Shown piece after piece: positions 48,171-60,903 of a DNA stretch of 64,000 nt (position 1 is the first letter of the stretch; every line of letters starts with the position of its first letter). The stretch lies in contig JAQGDQ010000020.1 in assembly GCA_030141605.1 (NCBI GenBank), forward strand, positions 310,001-374,000. The letters are read 5' to 3'. The position numbers were made by a program, and so were the translations under genes. The stretch is from Tubiluchus corallicola. Its lineage: Eukaryota > Priapulida > Priapulimorpha > Priapulimorphida > Tubiluchidae. Below the pieces are notes generated by a model. The model was not told the origin of the DNA. It ran no database searches and saw only the letters and a list, made by a program, of their open reading frames with translations.

Positions 48171-49382
48171 TGTTTACAGCCACACTGTCGACTTGCTGTG
48201 TTTCAACAATTGACCTCACCGACCTATTCATTAGATAGAGAAATGTTAAGTTGAGGAAATTTCTCACAGCTTGTCATAAAATTTTAAGACTTTATCGAAT
48301 TTCAGTCAGAACAATTTAGGCCATTCTAATTACGACCAGATTGTAAGCAAATACAGTACATGTACTGCTTTAAGACATCGATAGATCATTCTGTTTAGCA
48401 GCAAAAATGCATTAAAAGTAGCTCTGTGCTGCAGAGTTTTACAATAAAAACACAGACCCTGTGTGTGGGAAAGGGGTGTTCTGTAAGAGATATACCTATA
48501 CCCTGTTTCTATGTTTGAGATGCCTTATTATATACCGCTTACTCTATACTTCATCTGCGTAAATTTAATAAGGAAGTGAACATTGGATAATACTCACTTA
48601 GTTCCGTATTTTTTGTTTTCACGGTCTTGAATACAATAACAAATAAATAATAGCCAACCTAAATCTTAAAAAGGGACGTATACCTACTAACCTGCAAAAG
48701 GCTCTACTGTTAGCACCAACAGGGAATATCTTACAATTATCAATTGTAATCTTTCTTTTCAGTAATTTTCAAAGATTCTTATCAACCGATTTGCATTTAT
48801 TTTCCTGCATATTAGCCAATGCCTAGAACGAAGTTTGTACCCTAATACACTATCAGTGTTGACCTGTGAGTCTGATATAGAGGCTATTCTAGAGTTCTGT
48901 CAGCAAAATAAATACCAAGCAATAAATCAATAATGGTGTTTGTATTTTTTGAGTTTAAAACCAGTTTAAAGGTAGGTCGAAAGAATTATTCCTCCAGTTC
49001 AAATATATTGGAACAACGCAAACATTATTGATGTGTAATTTGCTTTTAGTTTGCTGAAAACAAACTGCAGTTAAAAGTGTTTAAAAAACAAAGTTGGAAT
49101 ACTAATTCTACTATACTAGCTAGCTAAAAGCGCAAGTGCGGCAGACGTCCTTGAAGCCACTACAAGTAGAGCTTACGTTCTCAAAGTTTGTGTTTCAAAA
49201 CTGTGAGAACTGCTGTGTATGCGTGTGCATCAAGTAAATTGGTTTGATAAATCACCGAGATTTGAAAAGCTCTGCCTTTGTGTGTAGGATGCTGGTTTGC
49301 ACAGAAAAAAACGCTGAAGCCCTGGATCTGCGTTTGCGATATTCTTCTGACCGTCTTTCTGATTAGGTTTAATTAACTGATT
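48171..49382. other. AT-rich stretch, no feature seen
   Basis: No exon or shared repeat was recognised. Confidence 0.4.
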
Positions 49383-50880
49383 TCACAAGTGAAACAAATT
49401 TAACGTAGGCACTTTTAATTTCCTCTGACTGTATAAATTGTAATGGCGCCATGAAGCAGTAGAATTAAAAAGATACTTCTTGACAGCAAGTGAGCAATTG
49501 CCAAAACGTCTAATTAATTGGTTGGCCCTAGAATAATAAATTGTTCTTTGTTTAATAATGTCAAGATCATTTGCATTATTATCAGAAACTATATGCCCTA
49601 AGCATTTCTCCTGTTTTGAGGGCTTTATCAAAGTTCCTTCTCAGGAGCCATTCGCCACTTTTTTAAAAACAGATGAACAGGTGACTTTGTCGAGACCAAT
49701 TTAGTCTTCTCGACATTAATAATAATGTTATGCTGTTTAGCATAATAAATGTGTATATCAATGAGTTTTTGAGGTGCAGTTGTGGTTGTGGCTAATAAGC
49801 AGACATCAACTGCATACATCAGATGATTCGTAAATAGATGAGCAATGTGACAACCATACTGTGAAGAGCTAACCCTCTGACGGTTAAATAACAGAGTTAA
49901 ACAAAAAGTTAAATAACATAGGAGACATAATACCTCTCTGACGAACACTGTTACCAATGTTAAATATACTAGATTGGTATCGTCCCCACCTAATTAACAC
50001 ACTTTGTTTTGTATAATAAAAAAGTAAAAGACGAATAATAACTTTGGGCCTTTCGGTGGTTAACAGTTCAAAAAATAATTTGAAATAATTAACACGGTCA
50101 TGCGCTTTTGACGCATCAATAAAAATAATGTGCACAGTGCTTTGCCTGGAAATATAGTAATCAATGATTTCTTTAAAACTTTGATACAGAATTCGGTTCC
50201 CAACTTGTCTACGAAGCCAAACTGGTTTGGTGTAGCATGAATACAATGTTTATATTGATAGAGTAACACATATTCAAGAATTTTATTACTGATGGGTGAT
50301 AGAGCTATGGGCCTGAAATTGTTTACGTCCGTGATATCATTGTTGTTGTTTTTAACAAGAGCCACAAGTACTTAGAGCATGAGTGCATTTGGAAAACTAT
50401 GAGCAATGCAAGATATATAAATTAAAGCTAGCAATATGGGTAGAAGCCCAGTTGCGTATGTATAATATTCCGCTTGGAGCCGATCAGGGCCTGGACTTTT
50501 GTGGTGAGACAGGCTAGACATGGCATCCTGAACCTCTCTTACAGTGATTGCAGGAGCATTGTTTAGGGTGGTAGTCAGAGATTCCTTTAGCCTAATTGGT
50601 AGATCGTAATTGTCAACAGAATTAAGAAGTGCCTGGTAGTGGTTCTTCCACATATCACATATTTGCTTTTCGCCAGTGGTTTGCCCAATGCGGGACGAGA
50701 GGAGAGTTGCTTAGAATTCGACTCCTTTTTAATGGATGCCCAAATTGATATGAATTACAGTGCATACATCTGTAGGCTATCCGGTCAGCAACAATAGCCT
50801 CTTACATGCTCGGGGAGAATATTTGAATTGAGCTCGAGCATAGCGCATTGCTTCTGAAACTGGACCTTGACGATTTTTTT
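49383..50880 (-). pseudogene. LINE reverse transcriptase fragment
   Basis: Minus strand, in order from 50880: linker (ICDMWKNHYQALLNS), KSPGPD, NNFRPIALSPISNKILE, FIDASKAHDRVNYF (RT motif A region), SVRQRGIMSPMLFN (motif B), MYAVDVCLLA where YADD is expected, then KCLGHIVSD and RANQLIRRFGNCS downstream. Frameshifts separate the pieces and the catalytic Asp is Val, so it is dead. Block order resembles CR1/L2-like LINEs. Its 5' part is inside the 9.9-kb duplication; its 3' part lies outside. Confidence 0.85.
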
Positions 50881-51091
50881 CTTTCGGTTAGTTTTAGTTT
50901 TAGAACAAAATTTCAGTCTACCATTGATGTATACTATTGTACATGTTTTTATTCAACTACCTCTTTATGCAATCTGTTTTAGGTGAGCTAATATGCCACT
51001 GTTCTTTTTTCGTGACAGCACGTTTATAATCTGTCATTTAGCTAATATACAATTTTGCGCATCTATTTTTATGTAGTTCAGCTGTACAATT

Positions 51092-51170
51092 TTGAATACT
51101 GCAGCAGTTATTTTAATGACCTTTATTGCCGAATCAAGCGCACATCCATCCGTAAAGATTCATACACGAC
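51092..51170 (+). pseudogene. P2 exon 1, ATG changed to TTG
   Basis: Same 79 nt as P1 exon 1. An in-frame TAG lies 21 nt upstream and no earlier ATG exists. From ATG 51116 the remaining leader is MTFIAESSA. Confidence 0.75.
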
Positions 51171-52218
51171 GTAAGTATTGACGAAATCAAGTCATTTAGT
51201 TTTTTCCTGAATCAAAAATAAATAAACGATTGGTATAAATTAAACAACCAAACAAATGGGAAGGAGACACAGAGATACATGATTTACAGTAAAATTCATT
51301 CACGTGAAACACGAAAACTGGAAAACGAAAATAAAATAAACAGAAAATGCTTTAGCAAAATTCAGTGTGCAAATTTTTACATCCACACATGGTATAGTAC
51401 ATAGTAGAACAGAATAGGCCCGGTTGTATTTGCTAATACTTTCAATTTCGATAATTGGCTTTCGGCGGTTACTGCCATTTAAAGTTTTTACATTTACACA
51501 CTGTAAATTTTTACATTTACAGTTTAAACATATTTTGTTGAATAAGAAATATTGCAATATGGCTTGAACAGACAGTTTTTAACAACTGCTAAATGTTCTC
51601 ACCAATGAAATGTGACACTTAGTAGAGTGCAGGTAATAGACAAACAGTAGAAGCATTACAGTATGACTACTAGCATAAATATATACATAGAATAATGTTG
51701 AGAAAGACATTAATGTTACTATGTAATCAATGTAAACTAGTACAGTAACTATTAGAGCTTAGTTAGAAATATAAATTTCTTTACAAGCTTAAATACTTGA
51801 ATATTAACAGATATACTTAAGTGTTGATTACCATGAAGAAGCAGATAAACGATTTCATTTGTTGACAACATGAATTACATGAATTTAAATAATCGATAGT
51901 TGATATCATGAAGTATTAGCGTATTATTTATTTAGAGCAAGCCTCCCTTTTAGATTACAGACCAAGTGTGAAGCCATAGTAACGCTACTTCAGTAACAGT
52001 AATATCGAACTAGCCATTGGCTCTTCCGGATTCTGGTTACTATCTTTTGTAATATAAAGTTGTAAACCAGGGTAACTGCGAGTTTTTTGCTTTTTCAGCG
52101 GTTATCTGCAGTCATAGGAAGACTGATAAAATATTGTTATGTTTTTCAGCTTGAAAACATCAATCAATTTTTAGTATTGTTTCACTGAAGCTACATTTTG
52201 ATTATGTTAACTGCATAG

Positions 52219-52329
52219 GTACCGATCGATATGATCCTACAAGATTCACTTTCCCGAGATATAATTCTATACAAAGCGATCTAACTCAGTATAAAAGCTT
52301 CGTGGAATCTTCTGTGACAGATCTTCAAA
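52219..52329 (+). pseudogene. P2 exon 2: linker
   Basis: 111 nt, same splice sites as P1 exon 2; reads TDRYDPTRFTFPRYN. Confidence 0.75.
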
Positions 52330-52848
52330 GTAAGTAGACCTGATTAAGTAGACACATCTATACGTGTATCAGGCTGACGCAGATAGAATTACGTAACACG
52401 TAATATGTGAATATTTTTAACATTAGTCGATGTACGTGTATAATAGACTTAATTTAGAAGAAAGGTTTTATGCTAAATTCGTTGAATTTAAAATTAAATG
52501 CAAAAGTATGTTTAATATTAATGTTTCCCTTTAATAGTGTACTTAATTTAATATACTTAGTAATACATAAGGATTACACAAATGTTATACACTTCCACAT
52601 GCTTATACATTTCCACGAATGTGTATCTACAGTGCTTATTGTGATGTCCTTAAACATTTTATCATGTTACACGTTTTTCTGCATGTGTAATGACTTGCAT
52701 GCAGTTAAAGGGCTACAGCTTTATACATTTTCGTTAAAATGAAACTTACCGCAAATAAGCCTAGTGTGGTAAAATTTTGGATAAATTCTAAATGCGATTT
52801 ACATATAAAGGGTAACTAGGAAAAGCATATATAGTCTAGTCTCACTTT

Positions 52849-54336
52849 CAGAAAAGTGGAACATTAGAGGCGCTTTTTTATAAATGGGCAACATAGCCAG
52901 TCTTATCAATTTAACTACACTGAATCCGAAAAACTTGTTGCCATCTCGAAAAATTAGCGGAAAGGGCTAAACGCAAAAAACAACATGGCCGCTAAGTTTT
53001 TGCGCAAACAACGTAAATTAAGAGAAATGTTTACAAAATTAACATTAAGAAGGCAACATGACAGCTATTCCAAGGATCCAGTTGGACGCGAGGAACTCAT
53101 TTCTGTCATTTTCATTTCAAAGATAATTACCGTTTTCAAAATTGCTGCCAAGCAATAATGCCGATCATGCAATTACATTAACTGTTTTATCATAGATTTA
53201 TTAAATAAACAAAAACCAATCAACTGGATCTTCTCGAATCTAGATAGCTGCTACTAGTATGAAAGTAATACAAAGCCATTCAAACAGCCCAATAAGTAAA
53301 AAACAAAACGGCCGACCTTGTGACTCTAAATACTGTTAGACTAATAACTAATAATAAGAAATGAGCAAAAAAGATAATGGCTGTCGCTGACGTGCTTGAC
53401 GTATAGTCCAGCAAAATTGTTCATTTCGTGTAAAGGTTATAAATTTAGCAGAATGCTAGAATGTCAAGGTAACTAATTTTGGATAAAAAATTCTTCAATA
53501 TGGGTGCCATTTTCAAGATGACCAGCACGATGGCTCGCTAGCATGTAGAGGCTATATATCTTAACCATTAGAACAGATGAGAAGACTTTGGTGTCATGCA
53601 GGGGTCAAGCAAGCCATAAATAAAGCTTAAAACACTTAAGCTCTAGTAGCTAAGATACGGCTTTAAAAAATTGGCAACAGCCTTCCATCTTCTTAGCAAT
53701 TTTGAAATCGTGGCAATATTGAATGATTTTCGTCTGGCCTCATATCCAAAATTGATCACTTTGATGGGTTTGAGTTTTATGTAATATAATCTTTATATGC
53801 CAGCGAACCATGTTGGCCATCTTGAAAATAGCGCCCATATTGGAAGACTTTTTATCCAAAATTAATCACCTTGACATTCTAGCATTCCGCGAAATTTTTA
53901 TAACTTTTACACGGCATGCAAAAATTTCCTTTTTGCTCACATCTAAATATTAGTTATTAGTCTAGCAGTATTTAGAGTCAATGTCGAATTAATAAAAATA
54001 ACCTGCCTTATATTTTTATAATAAATCTTTAGGTGAAACAGGTAATATAATTAATCGGCACAATTTATTTTTGTATGGCAGCCATTTTGAAAACCGTGAC
54101 CATTTCTGTAACAAAAATAACAGAAACGGGTTGCAAATTCAATGGAATAGATGTCATCATCACTTCATAATATCAATTTTCAGGGAACTTGTTTTGATTT
54201 ACATTGTGTGCGCAAAAACTTTGCAGCCATTGTATTTTTTGCATTTTTTACCATTTTCCATTAGTTTTTCAAGCCAGCAACAGGTTTTTGCTAAAACTGG
54301 CTATGTTGCCCACTTTTAGAAAAAATGCCTCTAGAA
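52849..54336. mobile_element. Long imperfect palindrome in P2 intron 2
   Basis: Counterpart of 20645-22116, with the left terminus more complete: AGAAAAGTGG, ATTAGAGGCGC and GGGCAACATAGCCAG pair with CTGGCTATGTTGCCCACTTT and ATGCCTCTAG at 54298-54335. Confidence 0.65.
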
Positions 54337-54918
54337 ATTTATAGAAGCACCTTTCATGATTTTCTTCTAGTCTAATGGCGGCCATTTTGAAAGCGGTCGT
54401 CATTCTTGAAATGAAAGTTACAGAAATGGGTTCCACGAGTCCAACAGCCTTGGAATAGATGTCATTTAATGTTAATTTTCTAGAAATTTCTTTTAATTTG
54501 CGCACACTTCAGCACAGAACCTCTACTATGACTAAAAACAAAAATCTGCCTCGAAAGAACACTCATTTAGAAGTTAAAAAGAACAGCTTTTAGTTAGCCA
54601 TTCTTAGCACGGAAACGGAGATGGACTATGGAGACGGACGGGATTCAAAAAATCTAATCGATGGACGGGACTCAGGGTTGGCAGTCCTAGCACGTAAGTC
54701 TGACAGCATATGGTAACGTGCTACTCACTGGACCTAACTAGAAGATAAACTGTAGCTGAATGTGACATATTATATTAAGGTGATGTGCTTGCAATTAAGT
54801 GTCCCAGTGGTCCCAATGTGTTCTTCGTTATTGTTCAGTTGGGCATGAGCATGCCGAATCAATCACAATGTCACCTCAGTGCAATCAGAATCATCAGATT
54901 ACAGGCATTTTGTTGTAG

Positions 54919-55046
54919 GTCTGACCCCAACTTGTACAAACACTACAGAAGAGGCTATGGTTGTATTTCCGGAACGTGGTACAGAAGATTATATAAAACT
55001 AAATAATGTAATCACTACTGATTTGGACGCCATGACAACATGCATG
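54919..55046 (+). pseudogene. P2 exon 3: start of pentraxin domain
   Basis: 128 nt; acceptor TTGTAG and donor GTAAGC kept; VFPERGTEDYIKL unchanged. Confidence 0.8.
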
Positions 55047-55479
55047 GTAAGCCTCATTTCTGTAAAAAAATCAGATGAACATAAAGTAAGCCGAGGCTGC
55101 TGAAATGATTTTATCCTAGTCATAGTCGTCCACTATGGTTCCGAAGGGTAAAGAGATGAAGACTATAGGTTTTCAACAAATGTTGCTAGCTTCTCACTCA
55201 TCACTTACTATGTTATACTGTGGGATTACACATAAATCTCAAGGCAAATAATGTTTTACTAAGATGCAATCACACAAATCTCGAATCTTTTTGACAATCT
55301 AGTGAACTGACAGTCTGTTATCTATTTTGTGACTGAACAAATGGACTGTAATGGTTTTATTAATTTAATTTAAATGCTGCATTCGATTATTTTACCTATA
55401 ACCTCGTGAATAAAGACTAGTGGGGCATTATTGCCTATCGCCAGCTATCTCTAATATCACTATAAATGTAATTTTCTAG

Positions 55480-55637
55480 TGGATGAAAACTGATGTCCCA
55501 TTTACTGGTGATACTGTGGCCAAAGATGACGACATTGCACTTATATCATATGCTACTGGTCCGGCTGATGCATCTAACCAGTTTTTAGTCTTAGTTCGAG
55601 GAAACGACATTCTTGTATTTGTCAATGGAGAACTACA
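55480..55637 (+). pseudogene. P2 exon 4: pentraxin core
   Basis: 158 nt; acceptor TTCTAG and donor GTGAGA kept; reads FTGDTVAKDDDIALISYAT. Confidence 0.8.
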
Positions 55638-56315
55638 GTGAGATTATACTACGAACTACTAACATAGGATTCTATTTCTTTCACAATAAAACTTTTCCTT
55701 TGATCTTTTTCAGACTTTTCTCAAAACTTCTATACTTTTGTCTCACACAGTTTGTCAAAACTTTTCAAATGTTAAAGTTCTTTCTGACACTTTCTTAGAA
55801 ATGTGAAATTCAAGCAAATGAGTCGTTAATGATGTGTTGATGTACAGCCTAAAATAAAGGTACACCAAGAAAAACTTAACTTTCAAATTGGGCTATAATT
55901 ATGTAATTTTATGATCTATTTGAAAGTAGTATAACAATACCTAGAAATGTATTGAAACATCATTATATTCTAGCTTATTGCTGGCATATGGAGTGTTATT
56001 CCGAACCGAAAAAACCGATCCGAACCGATACCTATTTTTCTCAAAACCAGTATCGAATCGATATATTATTGATTTTCTTTGAAAGTAGATAATGATTTCC
56101 TCAAAACCGATACCGATTAACCGATCATTGATTATTGTTTAGATCAGCTATAAATGCAGATTATTAACATTTGTGTTCACAAGTGGAAAATTGGAAATAT
56201 CTTTCAAAACTGGAGATGTTTACCTGTCCATGTCTAAACATCTTGCTGCTAATGCTATCAAGTAATTACGCAACGAGAGACCTTCACAGTTTTTGTTGAA
56301 ATATGTATAAGCGTT

Positions 56316-56476
56316 AGTGTTGTTCCGAACCCGAAAAACCCATCCGAACCGACACAGATTTTTTATTTTCCCCGAAACCAATACCAAACCAACACAGATT
56401 TTTTTATTTTCTTCAAAACCGATACCGAACCCGCATTTTTCGCAAATACCGGGAACCGATCTGTCGGAACAACACT
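56316..56476. mobile_element. MITE-like element in P2 intron 4
   Basis: Counterpart of 24170-24329 with the same perfect 13-bp TIRs (AGTGTTGTTCCGA). Confidence 0.6.
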
Positions 56477-56788
56477 TCACTTAGGTATAGAAATTCTATG
56501 GTGTATCGGTTTTTATAAGTGCAATTTGATAGTATAGCACAATAATTTTATCAGTAAGAGCAACAATGGCATACCATGTTCTAATATGATCTTCAGTTTC
56601 CTTGTCGCTAACAAATTACCTATAATATCCATACTACCACACTTGCCGCAGAAATGTCAAGTTTATAATGGAATTCAATTATAAATAAACCGTGAAAGAA
56701 TAGAAATGTTTACCACGTAAATGCTGCAATGACACTTTATTAAATACTAATACACAGTTAACGCTGTTACGTTATTTTACAATGGCAG

Positions 56789-56895
56789 GACGATTACAGA
56801 TATTGCAGCCAATCTGAGGGACAATGAATGGCATTATGTTTGCATTGGCTGGTCAATGGACGGTTCGTTTTGCGTAACAGTGGATGGAGTAACAG
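56789..56895 (+). pseudogene. P2 exon 5: signature strand
   Basis: 107 nt; WHYVCIGWSMDG kept; the same weak GTCCGT donor. Confidence 0.8.
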
Positions 56896-57431
56896 GTCCG
56901 TGCTAACGTACTTCCATTTAGTTTTTTCATTATACTAGACGAATAATTATTTTATTTCCGCCTATTGCTTCTTGCTCCTTAGCTCTTGCTTCTTAAATAA
57001 TACCTCGTACTACACATATGCCATTGAGTTTTCACATTTGGAAATCAATGAAGTAACATGTATAAATTAATTTCAATGAATTTTGTATGCTAAAGATTAA
57101 AAAACATAAACAGTTGAGAGTGATAATAATAATTAATTCAAAAGATATAATTATCCTGTATTTATATTAAAAAATATTGTTACAGTTTGCAACTATTGGA
57201 CTATCCAGTTAGGATAACGTGTTTCTAGTTCAGTTTAATCACGTCCTGTGATCGCTGCAGCTATTCATTCTGTTCTCTCAGTATAGACTGTTGTTTTTGC
57301 AAAGTGAACTCATTTAAGTATTGTCACTTACAAATTATAGCAATGATATTTGCGTGGCAGTGCCTTTGCATTTTGTCTTTTTTGCTACATATTGTACATA
57401 GTTTTAACTAATTATTTAACGATAGAAACAA

Positions 57432-57596
57432 GTACATTTACTGGAGCTGGCGCAGATTCAATCCAATCAGGCGGATGTCTGATTTTTGGGCAAGACCAAG
57501 ACGATGTGGAAAGCGGCTTTGAAGAACGACAGAGCTTTCGAGGATGTGTTACAGATATTACGATATTTGACAGCAAATTAGAGGAAAATGTAATAG
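57432..57596 (+). pseudogene. P2 exon 6, acceptor AG mutated to AA
   Basis: Coding sequence intact (GGCLIFGQDQDDVESGF) but preceded by AAACAA instead of AAACAG. See gene entry. Confidence 0.8.
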
Positions 57597-58574
57597 GTAA
57601 ATAAACTAATTATTCAGCTGGAAAAGAGATACTCTTTTATTGTAAAGCTGTTATATTTATCTCAAACTGTTTGTAATTACTGTGGCAGATTTTACTTATA
57701 TACAAAACGATTACTCTTACTATGATATGCAAAATTGATAAAAATTCTGCTCGCATTCATTACGGTTCATGTCACAATGTCGTAAACTGAAAGGCATATC
57801 AAAGTATTAGCATATGAAAATGCAGATTATCAGGGTCGGATTTACTTATAGACTAGACAAGCTGAAGCTGGGGCATTAAATCCGGGAGGGGGCCGGTTCT
57901 GGTAAGGGTAAAGTATAATTATCTTATTACTGTTACAAGTCTTTCCTATGCATATTGTGCACTAGTTTCTAAACAAGCCTTCTATTTTATTCAATAATAT
58001 CTCTGGGTGCGCCCTGAATTATTCTTTTCTAATAACTTCTGAAGATTTATTTTAGTGATGTGACAGAAGCAAGCTAATTATTATTTCAGTTTGACGGCAG
58101 TTTCTGCCCCAGTTGTAGCGAACTGAGCAGTAGACTTTTAAATATCAGTTTATGTATCACCTGAAGATAAACTAGCAGGCTAATTTTTCTAAAAAATTCC
58201 TAATAATTCTTTAAAATCTTTGCAAAACTTTGTCATTGTTTTTTTTTATTTATGCATTTTTTTTACTAACTACGGTATTTAGAAGTGTCATTATGATATT
58301 CATCATCCTCGGCTTCACTAAAGTGTGCTTAAAACTCTTCCCCTTCTATAGTCGTAATCGATGGTGGTGCATTGGGATGGACCTCACAAGTAGAACAGTC
58401 AAGGGCCTCTCTTATCTAATTAAGTCGGGCCCTGCAGATTATAATCAGTAAAGCTGCAAGTAGAACTGTGGGAAGTGAACGATGTGCATTTAATTAGAAT
58501 AGAATATCATATAAGAATTTATACTTTAGGTAATAGCAAATGTAATTGAAAATTTTCCAAAATCCTCATTTCAG

Positions 58575-58873
58575 AAGCAATGAGCACGAGTTGTTCAAAT
58601 ACCGGCACTCTGTTCACATGGGGTGATATAACAATGGAGACAGTCAGCGTACAGGAAACCGCGTCAACTTGTCCTAGTGCAGTGTTTACGGAAAGATGCA
58701 CTTTAACAGAAGAACAACTTGAAACTTTAATCAACTTTCTGATCAACTTTGCACAACAAACTGCTTCCTTAATCTGTGATGCCTTTGAAATTTTACAGCA
58801 TATCTATGAATTCTTGGCCCGCATTGCAAAACTATTCAAAAGTGTCATTTCAATGAAAAAGCATTACCATTAA
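58575..58873 (+). pseudogene. P2 exon 7: domain end and helical tail
   Basis: 299 nt, acceptor ATTTCAG, stop TAA 58871-58873. Tail conserved with LTEEQLETLINF and QTASLICDAFEIL; basic end altered to SMKKHYH. Confidence 0.8.
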
Positions 58874-58911
58874 GGTGCTACAGTAGCTATACAGAAAAGT
58901 ACGAATGCAAG

Positions 58912-58917
58912 AATAAA
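58912..58917 (+). terminator. P2 polyadenylation signal
   Basis: AATAAA 38 nt after the stop, as in P1. Confidence 0.55.
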
Positions 58918-59896
58918 AATCTCGATAGGTAGGTTGGGACTGATAAGTTTTTCCTCAATAAAAAATTACATTAAATAGGCCTGTCTATTAGACTGCCTGC
59001 AGCATTGCGTTGTCTTTTCTGCCCAATTACAGTTTTAGCAAATTGGTTTGATTTAATGTTGAAACACATCTGCATAAAAGCTAATATAACAAAGAAATTC
59101 ATTTTAAACATAAATGTTACTAGGTTAATACAGCATTACTAAAATCAAACACAAAAATTTCATGATAATTCTTTTATTATTTTGTTGCAGTGTGAAACTT
59201 TATTTAAATTATAAAAGTCATTAACCATTATTGCTGTACACTTAATTAATTTGAAAAATTAAATAAATATTACCTCTAAGTTTATTAAACGCTGAAGACA
59301 AAATATGATTAGATGTCAAAATATAGTTTAGACATTTGTGATAACCATCTTATATTTAAAAATTGATTAAAAGCTTTGTACAGGCAAAAATAAGTTGCTT
59401 TAGTTTTGTCGGTGAGGTAACTGGAATCTCTGGTGCATTTAACAATTTGCACACACATGTGGTAAGTCACACAATTTTACACAAATTACATCACAGCATT
59501 ACAAACACCACAGATGACCAAAAATAATCTTGGAATATATCAAATAAGAAGGCAAGCAATTTATTTACTAAACTACAGTTGTACCGAAACTATAGGAGTC
59601 CTGTATGGTGTTCCATTACTGGCTGTATAAACAATAATACAGTGTATACTCCTGATCAAATCTATGATCTAAAAATAGAATGCTATTCACAACTTTCTGG
59701 GTTAAAAATGCACAGCAAATAGAGATTATAATTAACATTTCTGGTTAAATTTATGAAAACTATATTTTACCTAGATCAGAAGTTACTGACCAATTTTGCA
59801 ATGATCATAATTGTTTTAATATTACTATTGTAAGTTGTGACTCACAAAAACATTTTAGATAAACCCATACTAACTTATTTGAGCCTGCAATTTCTC

Positions 59897-60114
59897 AAAC
59901 ATGCTTTATTTAGGACAAACATGCCTCATGGCATTTCTGCAAATGAATGTATTGATAGCAATTTTAGTGGCTACCCACATCTACTACTCAACACAACAAA
60001 CATGCTTTATTTAGGACTAACATACCTCATGGCATTTCTGCAAATGAATGCAATGATAGTAATTTTAGTGGCTACCCACATCTACTACTCAACACAAAGC
60101 CAAAGAAAAGAGCA
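59897..60114 (+). repeat. 101-bp tandem duplication with exon-like open frame
   Basis: AACATGCTTTATTTAGGAC recurs at about 59897 and 59998. The second unit is open from ATG 60002 to a good donor CA|GTGAGT (60114), phase 2, and codes a strongly hydrophobic leader (MAFLQMNAMIVILVATHIYY). The single unit in copy 1 (from about 27745) has the same frame but its donor is CGAGTA. It may be a first exon of an unidentified gene or chance. Confidence 0.35.
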
Positions 60115-60147
60115 GTGAGTATCAGTCTTCTTTTCCTTTCAAACCTG

Positions 60148-60312
60148 ACATTAAGTCAGTACACCTGGTCTGCTCAGGCTCAAAACTGTCATCGGTAGAG
60201 TGCAGAGAACCACAGAATAGAAATTTACATTGTATATTACTATTCTGTGGTTCTCTGCACTTTACCGATGACAGTTTTGAGACTGAGTAGACCAGGTGTA
60301 CTGACTTAATGT
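60148..60312. repeat. 165-bp near-perfect palindrome
   Basis: Arms of about 72 bp, starting ACATTAAGTCAGTACACC and ending with its complement, around a 20-bp loop near 60230. The inner stem is CAGAGAACCACAGAATA pairing with TATTCTGTGGTTCTCTG. It could fold as a long hairpin. The duplication in copy 1 ends inside its right arm. Confidence 0.85.
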
Positions 60313-60903
60313 ACGACGTAAATTTCTATTCTGTGCAAGGAAGTGTAATGCTGCCTCGGTGCACAGTTATTTTTCCGTTGATCACATCTAAAAATCTACT
60401 GTTCTCCTACAATTTTTTTCTTGCGGAGGATAAATTTTATGGTTACACCTCCTACAATGGACAGGCTTTGTTATAGGTTCAAACTAATTTTATCCTTCGG
60501 GAAACATACACGTGGACAAACTCGCACTTGTCAGAAGCATAATTTAAGTGACATAAAGCACCTGGTGGTAAGACATTCAAAAAGCAGGAATGATCAGAAA
60601 TTTTGTCAGTTTCACTGTTTAAATGGTCAAACTAATTTGTCAAACTAAAAGTTTGTCAGTTTATTGCTTACACAGTACGATATATAAGTGACTTTAGCTA
60701 AACGTTTTGTATGCTATACCTCATTACTAATATCTTTTCCATCTATCGCACATTGAAGTAGGTGCAAACAAATCTATGATTTGAACTTAAGATTAAACAT
60801 GCCTTCAGTGCTGCTTTAATAAATAGTAATATTTTGCATTTTTCTAGGAACATTAAGTGGCTTTTGTTAACCTGTCTGAACTGTTTTAATACTCTTATAC
60901 ATT
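60313..60903. other. No feature seen
   Basis: Between the palindrome and the stop of the minus-strand gene. It may hold that gene's 3' UTR; no clear minus-strand AATAAA was located. Confidence 0.35.

Larger units (their letters stand above)
51092..58873 (+). pseudogene. P2: recent copy of P1 with lost start and lost splice acceptor
   Basis: Exon equivalents: 51092-51170, 52219-52329, 54919-55046, 55480-55637, 56789-56895, 57432-57596, 58575-58873, all with the same lengths as P1. Amino-acid changes are few and mostly conservative (for example SLTPTCTNTTEEAM, FTGDTVAKDDD, GQDQDDVES). Two lesions matter. The P1 start ATG is TTG at 51092, leaving the next in-frame ATG at 51116, which halves the signal peptide. 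The exon 6 acceptor AG is AA at 57430-57431. Using the AG shifted by one base gives a frameshift and a TGA about 50 nt on. Skipping exon 6 stays in frame but removes the Ca2+ loop. The frame is otherwise fully open, so the damage is young, or P2 makes an altered protein. Confidence 0.75.
50382..60267 (+). repeat. Direct segmental duplication, copy 2 (with P2)
   Basis: Partner of 18353-28020. It includes extra sequence at 51300-51500 and a 101-bp tandem duplication near 59900-60100 that copy 1 lacks. Confidence 0.93.
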
